From Channallabes apus (Eukaryota; Chordata; Actinopteri; Siluriformes; Clariidae), in the NCBI GenBank assembly GCA_030522415.1, contig CM060108.1, positions 35,708,756-35,772,755 on the forward strand: a stretch of DNA of 64,000 bases, written 5' to 3'. Position numbers and translations under genes: made by a program. Shown here piece after piece: positions 56,201 through 64,000 of the stretch; the first letter of the stretch is position 1; every line of letters begins with the position of its first letter. The notes under the pieces were generated by a model. It had not been told where the DNA came from. It made no database searches and saw only the letters and a program-made list of their open reading frames with translations.

Positions 56201-56926
56201 TAGTAGTCCCTCTCCTGCTTTGTACTAAAGTCCACTATCAGCTCCTTTGTCTTACTGACGTTCAGGAGGAGATTGTTCCTCTGGCACCAGTTCTCCAGAT
56301 TCCCAATCTCCTCCAGGTAGGCCGACTCATCCTTGTTCGTGATCAGGCCCACCACGACAGTGTCGTCAGCAAACTTGATGACGGCGGTGGAGTTGGTAGT
56401 GGCCACGCAGTCGTAGGTGTATAAAGAGTACAGCAGGGGGCTTAGAACACAACCCTGGAGGGCTCCAGTGCTGAGTGTGAGGGAGGCTGAGACATGACCG
56501 CCCATCTTTACTGCCTGTGGTCTGCCAGTTAGGAAGTTGGAGATCCAGTGACACATGGGTGAGCTGAGTCCCAGGTGCTCCAGCTTGGTGGTGAGTGTGG
56601 AGGGAATTATGGTATTAAATGCAGAGCTGTAGTCGATGAAGAGCATTTTCACATAATTTCCCCTCTTAGTGTCCAGGTGGGTGAGAGATGTGTGGAGGAG
56701 ATTTGAGATTGCATCGTCTGTGGAACGGTTCGGACGATAAGCGAACTGTAGTGGGTCGAGTGTGTCCGGTAGTGAAGAGATGATGAAGTCTCTGACCAGG
56801 CGTTCAAAGCACTTCATCACTACTGAGGTGAGGGCAACAGGGCGATAGTCATTGAGGGAAGCAGGATGAGGTTTCTTTGGAACAGGAACAATGATGGACT
56901 CTTTGAAGCATGTGGGGATTTTTTAT
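56201..56926 (-). pseudogene. L2/CR1-type LINE reverse transcriptase fragment
   Basis: From about 56,926 the minus strand reads [20 protein letters not shown], then [31 protein letters not shown] (catalytic Asp), [20 protein letters not shown] and [12 protein letters not shown] (ADD). It is 5'-truncated (no endonuclease). It loses its 3' end where the retroviral 5' LTR begins, after [10 protein letters not shown]. Its continuation is not visible beyond the other LTR. Confidence 0.8.
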
Positions 56927-57186
56927 TTGATTTCGTATTTACCTTTATTTAACCAAGCAAGACAGATTAAGAACAGGTTTCTTATTTACAACTGTGGCAG
57001 AGAATGTATGAACTGGAGAGAGAATGGAGTTTGCTAGGGATTCTAGTGACGTGGGAGAAAACGAAGGAAAGTAGTAGAGCATTGTTTACATTTCTTAAAA
57101 ATACAGGATTAGAGGTGGAAATATAAACAGGATAACGCAATCATCGCTCCTCTTTTTTTTTTAAATTATTATTAATATTATTATTA
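56925..57186. repeat. Short interspersed repeat ('tttacctttatttaacc')
   Basis: 'tttacctttatttaaccaag...gattaagaacaggtttctta' is a dispersed fish repeat. The rest is unassigned. Confidence 0.4.
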
Positions 57187-58760
57187 AACTGGGCCCGGTT
57201 TCTCGAAAGCTTCTTATCTCTAAGTAGTTCTTAAGTTGTACCTTAAACTCTCTCTTAACTTTATGGCGCATTTCTCGAAACGTTCTTACGCTAAGTATCT
57301 CTTAGCTAAGTCACACGTTCGTAAGGTTGGTCTGGACCAACCTTAACTCATACTTAGCGTAGTTTCAGCTCAAGACGCTAGTCGCCGGCACTGAGCAGCA
57401 GTCTTTATAAATCAGCGGTGTATGCAAACACATTATGGCACGTTATCAAAGTCGTATTAATAATGGAATATACTGTTTATGAATTTTATTTTATTTTATT
57501 TCATATCAGTTCTAATAGGGTGACTTTTAATGAGCCTCTTTCATAATGTGACTAATGCATTAAAATTGGCAGTCACTTGTAATATTGAACAGGTGGCAAC
57601 CAATTTGGATCTAACGCTAAGATTGCATAAAGGGGTAATCATGGTGGCATCCAGAAAGCAACAGATATGGCAGCGTTCTTGTGCTAAACCAAAGACGGCG
57701 CCGTCCGTGGAGGCGTGTGGTGCATGTAAATGTTTTCTTTAGGCAAAACTTCAGCCTTCTTCATATTTTGCCTGAGGTGGCTATTTTAAAAAAGTTTCGC
57801 CTTCCAAGGCAACAGATTCTGGAACTTCTTGACCTGCTTGGACCTGCGCTTGCCAGGCCAACGCGTCGCTCTAATGCTTTATGTCCTGATGTCCAGCTGC
57901 TTGCAGCTCTAAGATTTTATGCTACCGGGAGCATCATGGAGGTCGTGGGAGAAGGCTACGGCCTCAGCAAACCCTCCGTGTGGAGGTGCATCCTCGCTGT
58001 TACTAACGCCCTTCTGCGCCATGCTGGGGATTGGATCCGACTGCCAGCAACACGCCAGGAGGTCCAGGAGGTGCATCAGGGCTGCCATGCCACTGCTGGC
58101 ATTCCTAGAGTCCTAGGCTTAGTTGATGGAACACTAATCCCAATCTCCACTCCATCAGTGCTTGATCAGGCATACATGTCGCGAAAGGGATATGCGGCAA
58201 TAAATGTCCAGGTAGTGGTGGACCACAGGGGTCTAATCAATGACCTGGTGGCGAAGTGGCCTGGCAGCACCCATGACAGTTTTTGTCTGGGCCAATTCTG
58301 CAGTGGGTGAGCAAGCAGAAAGAGGTGAATTTGGCCAGAGCGTGTTCCTCGGGGACAGTGGATACCCTCTAAGAACGTACATCTTCACACCAGTATCCAA
58401 CCCACAGACTCCGGCTGAAAGAGCTTTCAATGTTGCACACATTCACACTCGCAACATCGTCGAGTGTGCAATTGGACTCTGGAAGCTGCGCTTTCGGGGT
58501 CTGCACAAGTCCGCAGGAGGATTGCGCATGAAGCCTCACAGGTGTTGCGCAGTTACGGTGGCAACAGCCATTCTCCATAACATGGCTCTGTGTGGAAACG
58601 CACCTTTACCAGAGGAGGAGGAGGAGGAGGAGGAAGCGAATGAGGAGGAAGATGCAGAGGTGGACGTTGAGGTCTTCAATCCTCCACAGAGGGCTGCACT
58701 GCATGCTGCCGGGATTGAGGCAAGGCAGCAGTTGATTGAAAACGTTTTTGTTTAAAATAT
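57187..58760 (+). mobile_element. Harbinger DNA transposon
   Basis: Starts near GGGCCCGGTTTCTCGAAAGC, a PIF/Harbinger-like terminus with 'cttaact'/'agttaag'-rich subterminal sequence. It contains a HARBI1-like transposase. The matching right terminus was not found before 59,100, so that end is lost or diverged. Confidence 0.6.
57681..58755 (+). pseudogene. HARBI1-like Harbinger transposase, single frameshift
   Basis: Reads LPEVAILKKFRLPRQQILEL, a helix-turn-helix region (EVVGEGYGLSKPSVWRCI), then GLVDGTLIPISTP (first Asp), the conserved RKGYAAINVQVV and WPGSTHDS, LGDSGYPLRTYIFTP (second Asp) and RNIVECAIGLWKLRF (Glu): the complete DDE nuclease triad. It ends in an acidic stretch (LPEEEEEEEEANEEED) and FNPPQRAAL. 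One extra T in a T run at about 58,280 shifts frame between the first and second Asp. It is otherwise open to 58,755, so it may be intact in the animal. Confidence 0.8.
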
Positions 58761-59100
58761 GTTTTATTTATTATTAGCAATCATCCATGACTGGATGGAT
58801 TTTTTTTTTTACATTTTATGATGAAATTTGATTTAGTTAACTAAGAAAATAAACTTGGGAGTTTCAAACCACGCATTCATTCTTTGGTGTGACTGTAATG
58901 CTTAGAACCTCTGTCATCTCATCGTATTCATTACATATGTGTGCTATACAACCCCAACGACTGACATGCTTCTCCTAAAGTTGTATAGGCCTAAACATTA
59001 GAATATCTCTGTCAAAAGTTAACTGGATGTCCAAGCTAAAATGTCGTATTAATCTGATTAATCTTGATTTATCTAATGGCTAGTGAACTTGGATCATACC
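58761..59100. other. No recognisable feature
   Basis: AT-rich spacer. A Harbinger right end was sought here and not found. Confidence 0.4.
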
Positions 59101-59312
59101 CATTTACATTTAGGCATTTGGCAGACGCTCTTATCCAGAGCGACTTACATTTTTATCTCATTACACATCTGAGCAGTTGAGGTTTAAGGGCCTTGCTCAA
59201 GGGCCCAACAGTGGCAACTTGGTGGTTGTGGGGTTTGAACCTGGGATCTTCCGAACCGTAGTCCAATGCCTTAACCACTGAGCTACCCCTGGCCCACTTT
59301 ATTAACCACTGA
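59101..59312 (+). repeat. SINE-like fish repeat
   Basis: 'catttggcagacgctcttat', 'ccagagcgacttac' and the tRNA-like end 'ccttaaccactgagctaccc' are a very common fish interspersed repeat. The last 20 bases are duplicated (59,271 and 59,303). Confidence 0.65.
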
Positions 59313-59538
59313 GCTACCCGACACTTTATTAACAGCAACATATTTAAAAAATAAAATGTAAAGAAATAGGTGCAAACACTACAAATGACATACAAAAACT
59401 ATTTATACTTTTATACATACTATTCGGCTTCGCCTTTTTTTCTGCAATTTTTGGAGAACACGCGAGTTTCCTCGTCTAAGAACAACAAACGGAATTCATC
59501 TCCAAACAACTAAAACTCTCACACAGAGGTCCGTTATC

Positions 59539-60444
59539 ATGTCTACCATTCAGCTTGTTCAGTGTGTAGAGTGCAGGATGTTTAGACATTCTTCCTCCGT
59601 CATTAGTGATAATTTTATTGTGATAGGTGTGTGTTAGTGAGCACTCTGACGGAGAAGATATTAGGTTTAGAGGAGCGCATCCAGACTTTAGAGAGTGTTA
59701 GAGAGTGTGAGAGCAGCGTTATTCCCGTAGCGGACAGTCTGGGTGCCACAGGCAGAGATAAACAGCCCCCGACTCCGGCATTAGAGCCCTCACAGTGGGG
59801 CGAGTGGGTGACGACTCGGCGGCATACTCGTTCAGCCAAAGCTAACGCTAAGGCTAGCCCACCGGAGCACACCTCCTCTGCGCTTCACGTGTCCAACAGG
59901 TTTGCTCTCTTCAGTGATGCACCCGCTGAGAAACCTGAAAGAGCTCTGGTTATAGGGGACTCTGGTATAGAGGCACGTGACATTAGCTAGACCTTTAGGG
60001 GCGCCAGCGGCAGTGGTTGGGTGTATCCCGGGAGCCAGAGCACCGGACATACCAGGTAATCTTAGGGCTTTAGGACAGCACAGGTTCTCTAAGATAGTGG
60101 TACATGCTGGAGCTAATGATATACGCCTTCGTCAGTCAGAGGTTAGTAAGAGTAACTTTACAGAGGTGTTTAAATTAGCGAAGGCGATGTCCGATGAAGT
60201 AGTATGCTCTGGTCCCATCCCAATGAGACGTGGCGGCATAGCTTACAGCAGGTTATGGTCGCTGAACCGCTGGATGTCCAGGTGGCGCTCCAAAAATAAT
60301 GTGGGCTTTATAGATAATTGGAAGACCTTTGAGGGCAAAGCTGGCCTGTTAGGGCGGGACGGTGTCCATCCCACTCGGGAAGGTGCTGCTCTCATTTCCT
60401 GTAGTATAGCTCATAGTCTCAGTAGAGGTCTAGTTAATCGGTGA
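59539..60444 (+). pseudogene. L2-like LINE ORF1 with SGNH/esterase domain
   Basis: ATG at 59,539 begins a short cysteine-containing N-terminus (VQCVECRMF), followed by a coiled-coil piece (LTEKILGLEERIQTLESV), a linker and an esterase-like domain. The latter has LVIGDS (nucleophile Ser block), VVHAGANDIRLRQSE (Gly/Asn block) and LLGRDGVHPTREGA (Asp-His). Such ORF1 esterases occur in CR1/L2 elements. Frame changes occur near 59,610 and 59,965, so the protein is broken. Confidence 0.7.
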
Positions 60445-61021
60445 CAATCCAGAGCCGGCACCTCTGATCTGAAGCTAGGACTGTTAAATATTAGATCTCT
60501 CGCATCAAAAGCGGTTATTGTTAATGAAATTATCACAGACCAGGCGTTTGATATACTCTGTTTAACTGAAACATGGGTTAAACATAACGAGTATGTAGCT
60601 CTAAATGAAGCTAGTCCTCCTGGGTACAGCTACATACACCAGCCTCGCTTAACTGGTAGAGGAGGAGGCGTCGCTGTTATTCATAATGATAATCTGTCTA
60701 TCGTACAAAAACACGGACACAAAATTAACTCATTTGAAATTCTTTATAGTAACATAAATGTATTTAAGTATATTAAGTCAGCTCAGTCGATTCCACTAAT
60801 TATAATTTACAGACCTCCAGGGCCGTATTCTGAATTTCTTAGTGAATTTGCGGATTTCATCTCAGACCTGGGGTGCGTTTCCCGTACAACTATGTAGCTC
60901 TTTGCTTAACCACCATAGTACGATGCAACGTTGAAGAAACTAACTAACTAGTCACAAGTGTTTCCCAAAACCATAGTACCTGTGTCGCACTTCCATGGTT
61001 AGAACTATGTTGGTTTAAAAT

Positions 61022-61095
61022 GTCGTTCTTCTTCTTCGATACAATGGCGGAGTAGTGCAATAGGCACATATCGCCTCCTACTGTATAGTGTGTTT
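61022..61095. repeat. LINE 3'-tail-like scrap
   Basis: 'ttcttcttcttcgatacaat' with 'ggcacatatcgcctcctact' parallels the 3' tail of the I/Nimb LINE at 11,766-11,840 ('ttcttcttctttgtcg', 'gtgcattaccgccacctgct'). Confidence 0.45.
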
Positions 61096-61478
61096 TTTTT
61101 TTCTCTCTCTCTCTTCGGCTCGCATTCAATGCGCTTTCGCAGTGACGTAACGTAGAAGTGGTGTAATAATGTCACAAACGCAACATTTTTCATTTTTCAA
61201 TATTTAATTTGAACTCATTTTTTATTTTGTATTGATACATCAGTACAATTAAAATAAAAAGAAATGATGGGTTTTGAAAATGCTGGGATTTGTGAACACC
61301 TGTTACCTATTTTGCTCAATATTATTTCCTATATAAGTCCCTGTGTTGCCCTTAAGGCAATTAATAATTTAATGAATAAGTTTTAAATGGTTAAAAAGAG
61401 GTATTCACATGGTTTAAAATGTTTAAAAGGTATTCAATGTTTATTTGTAAGTATTATAAAAAATATTAGCGGACAATT

Positions 61479-61545
61479 TTACTTCCGGTTTGGCGGAGCT
61501 AACTTCCGGTTCGGCGGAGTTAACTTCCGGTTCCGGTTTCTTGGT
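61479..61545 (+). repeat. Triplicated 24-bp 'acttccgg' motif
   Basis: Three near copies of 'acttccggtttggcggagct' in a row. ACTTCCGG is the ETS-factor core of many vertebrate promoters. It lies upstream of the SANT-like fragment and could be part of its promoter. Confidence 0.5.
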
Positions 61546-61949
61546 AACGAGAGCAGGCGGAATTCATCATGGTATGGTCAGCAATCTGTCGCCATCCACG
61601 TTAAAGCACTGTCAAGGCAATGCCGTAAGTTTATATTTTTGTTTATAAGGATCTTAAGTAGTATATATTTGCATTATCTGGTTGGATAAATTCACTTTAA
61701 AGCATTGATTTAAGACTTTATTTCGGCTGGCATAGAGCTCAGTTTTTCTAAGAGCATGTTGTGTATGTTTTCAGTTTTCACCATTTGGAGAAGAAATTAA
61801 AATGCAAAAACGTTCCTTGTGGTCCTGGTCTTCTTCAGTGGTTTATCTATATGTTCATTTGGCAACTTAATAGTCCCTTTACATACAACCATGGTTTAAT
61901 GAGAGTTGACGTGAAAACATTAGACGAAAACCACAATTTACTAAAATAA

Positions 61950-62098
61950 AAAGAGCTTGCAGTTACAAATTCGGACAAAAAAATTTGGAATGAAATCGCA
62001 CAAAAAATTTATGCTTCTGGGAATGGGTATGAGAGAAGCCCAGAGGAAGTCAGAAACAAGTGGAGGGACTTAGCAAGTGTGACCAAACAAGCAAGTCC
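61950..62098 (+). pseudogene. Myb/SANT-like DNA-binding protein fragment of Harbinger
   Basis: Reads DKKIWNEIAQKIYASGNGYE, then RSPEEVRNKWRDLASVTKQA, the second and third helices of Myb/SANT-like proteins that partner Harbinger transposases in nuclear import and DNA binding. The first helix is not readable and no start is joined. It is broken or spread over unseen exons. Confidence 0.55.
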
Positions 62099-62261
62099 AG
62101 TGGTGGCCTGAAACTGAACCCCTCCAAAAGCTGGTGCTGCTGTGGATGAGAAAGATTACACTTCTGATGAGGATGATGATGATAATTATTAATTCCTTCG
62201 AACACACATCAAGGCAGAATGCATCCTGCAGGAGCAGAAGTCAGACAACTGTTAATTCATA

Positions 62262-62319
62262 ATATGGTTTTTTTTTTTTTTTTTTTTTTTTCACAGTTTG
62301 GATCCTGTATTTTTTTTTG
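62262..62319. repeat. Poly-T tract
   Basis: About 28 consecutive T, then a second T9 run near 62,310. Likely the poly(A) end of an inserted minus-strand retroelement or simple repeat. Confidence 0.7.
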
Positions 62320-62333
62320 GTTTAAATGAATCT

Positions 62334-62456
62334 CGAATACCCTGTCCAGGGTGTACCCCGCCTAGTGCCCGAAGTCTCCTGGGATAGGCTCCAGGTCCCC
62401 CGCGACCCTGAACACAGGATTAAGCGGTATAGAAGATGAATGAATGAATGAATCTC
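62334..62456 (+). repeat. L2-type LINE 3' tail fragment
   Basis: 'ccctgtccagggtgtacccc' to (GAAT)n; the same family as 26,225-26,377, opposite orientation. Confidence 0.75.
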
Positions 62457-62543
62457 GAATGAACTTGTGTTAAATATTTTGTTTATTTGCCAAAATGGTT
62501 CCCCCTCTGCACGTGTACTTTAAATAATTTTACAAACTAATTG

Positions 62544-62592
62544 GATATATATATATATATATATATAGATATATATATATATATAGATATAT
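62544..62592. repeat. (TA)n microsatellite
   Basis: AT repeats with interspersed GATA units. Confidence 0.9.
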
Positions 62593-62639
62593 ATTATTAA
62601 ATAAACCTATGAATAGTCCATATCCTACTTCTCAGAAGG

Positions 62640-62709
62640 GCACTGGTGGTTCAGCGGTAGCTGTTCTGCCTGCCGTGCGGACGGCCGAGTTCGATTCCCA
62701 GCCAGTGCC
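62640..62709 (+). tRNA. tRNA-Gly(GCC)-like sequence, probably pseudogene
   Basis: Acceptor GCACTGG pairs with CCAGTGC. The D arm GTTCAGCGGTAG matches eukaryotic tRNA-Gly, the anticodon loop CTGCCGT gives GCC, and a TTCGATT loop is present. The T stem (CCGAG/CCCAG) has two mismatches, and the length is 70 rather than 71 before CCA. Internal A and B boxes survive. It may be a tRNA pseudogene or the head of a SINE. Confidence 0.55.
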
Positions 62710-64000
62710 CAAACCCCAGTTTGTTCATTCATTGAATATATATTGAGTAATATTTTAAATAGGCTTACATATATTGAGTAATATTTTAAATAGGCTTACA
62801 CTATGGTAGTGTATAAATGTTACAATTTCTTAGTGCTTAACACTTTGTGCACTATATATGTTGAATACGTGAACAGTACAGAGAACATTAATTATAAGTG
62901 AAAACCTCTAACATACTGCTACAAATATTATGAGACATTTCTCTTTGGGTATGTTTAAAGATACTCACTTAAAAACTCACCTTTTCTTCGCACAAACGAA
63001 ACCAGGGCTGTGTTCCAACTGGCATAAATAATGCTTCCGTAGGGCACTTCGAAGGGAGAATAATTGCGATGGTACCGCTGTTATATCGTTTAAAGTGAAT
63101 TTGTAATCAAAATAACCGAAAAATTAATAACCTAATATCTGAGCACCAAAACATTAGGTTTTCCAAATCGCTCAAAGTGGTTGGGAAATTTTTTTTAGAA
63201 ATGAATAGGGCGTAGGGTCGTTAACTGTGAATAGAACACACCCAGCCGCGGCAAGGAACTCTGCTTCTAACCACAGGTCGAAGGCTGTAGTTCCAACCAC
63301 GTAAGTTTGCGACGCTGTTTGCGAATGTTCGTTTGAACTATGGTTTCGGGAAACACCTAATTGTTGAACTATGTTGGTAACGACGGAACTTGCGACCATA
63401 GTTGGCTAACGATGCTTTTGGGAAACGCACCCCTGGTCGTTTCTGTAGACAAAGCGTTAATTGCCGGAGATTTTAACATTCATTTTGAGAATACAGAAGA
63501 CCCTCTGAGAACAGCATTTATGTCCATACTGGACTCCGTAGGCGTAAATCAGTGTGTAGTAGGACCCACTCATAAAGCAGGTCACACTTTAGACTTAATA
63601 GTATGTTTCGGATTAATTATAAGAAATGAATTCACAATTTCACTGTCTGAAATTATCTCAGATCACTATCTTGTCTCCATTCAAGTGTGTCACAGTGATA
63701 ATGTACGCACAGCACCGCGCTACCGTATTAAACATACTTTCACATCAACTACCGCACAGAGTTTTATCAGTAATCCCCCAGAGTTACCAACTTCGATTAG
63801 GTCACCGTCTGACCCCACAGAACTCGATCAGGCGACTGAATATTTAGAGTCGACATTTCGTTGTACCTTAGATAATGTAGCTCCAGCGAAAAGAAAAATT
63901 ATTAGAGATAAGAAACTCGCTCCCTGGTATAACGATCACACGCACACTTAGAAATTAGAGCGTAAATGGCGTCAAACTAAATTGTTAGTATTTCAAATAG

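Larger units (their letters stand above)
60871..63432 (+). mobile_element. Harbinger-type element inside LINE endonuclease
   Basis: 2,562 bp with ends GGGTGCGTTTCCC and, reversed, the same. It is flanked by a perfect CTG duplication (60,868-60,870 and 63,433-63,435). Three-base duplications and these ends fit PIF/Harbinger. It carries a Myb/SANT-like fragment but no transposase, so it is non-autonomous. Several other repeats have entered it. Confidence 0.8.
60464..63951 (+). pseudogene. L2-like LINE ORF2 endonuclease, interrupted and continuing off window
   Basis: First part 60,464-60,870: LLNIRSLASKAVIVNEII, LCLTETWVKHNE and GRGGGVAVIH. Second part 63,433-63,951: LIAGDFNIHFEN, GPTHKAGHTLDLIV and SEIISDHYLVSIQV. 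Together they supply the Asn, Glu, Asp-Asn and Asp-His positions of the AP endonuclease. Removing 60,871-63,435 restores one continuous frame across the junction. A TAG at 63,949 stops the frame, though the same reading continues to the window end. Confidence 0.75.

Overview
The window is repeat-rich vertebrate DNA from a teleost fish. The evidence is a fish-specific finTRIM gene, Tc1, hAT, Harbinger and EnSpm-like DNA transposons, L2-, L1- and I/Nimb-like LINEs, an endogenous retrovirus and many CA microsatellites. Little host coding sequence is visible. The only clear host gene is a finTRIM on the minus strand (10,163-21,222). It has all seven expected exons and an interferon-response-like element about 0.8 kb upstream, but it carries two frameshifts. 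Broken paralogues lie to its left (1-111, 1,672-1,724, 6,881-7,714), so this is a tandem finTRIM cluster.

The last finTRIM intron holds three nested insertions. The outermost is a solo-LTR-like sequence (11,444-18,698). Inside it is a nearly complete I/Nimb-type LINE with RNase H (11,768-18,503, 13-bp target duplication). Inside the LINE is a dead Tc1 element (15,656-17,276).

From 23,460 to 56,200 lies one minus-strand endogenous retrovirus: 5' LTR 55,860-56,200, long leader, gag, degenerate pol, 3' LTR 23,460-23,798. Its gag is split at a TA by a 24.5-kb insertion (29,329-53,793) with matching inverted ends (CAGTGGTTACAAAAT). From the outside inwards the insertion contains inverted tRNA-like modules; in the left arm an 8.5-kb two-gene EnSpm/CMC-like transposon (a four-zinc-finger transposase plus a 'SAMD3-like' partner with four exons); inverted remnants of a hAT-like repeat; and two oppositely oriented arrays of a 142-bp satellite. 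These arrays enclose an LTR fragment, a 27-bp minisatellite and a rearranged ribosomal DNA segment (28S 5' part, ITS without 5.8S, 18S 3' part, intergenic spacer, 28S 3' tail). This palindromic, rDNA-carrying composite is the most unusual object in the window.

The right end (56,209-64,000) holds an L2/CR1-type RT fragment cut by the retroviral LTR, a nearly intact Harbinger transposase with one homopolymer frameshift, a SINE-like repeat, and an L2-like LINE (esterase-type ORF1 plus endonuclease). That endonuclease is interrupted by a 2.6-kb Harbinger-type element with a perfect CTG duplication. Many frameshifts fall in homopolymers, so some may be assembly errors. All family names come from recognition of sequence; no search was run.
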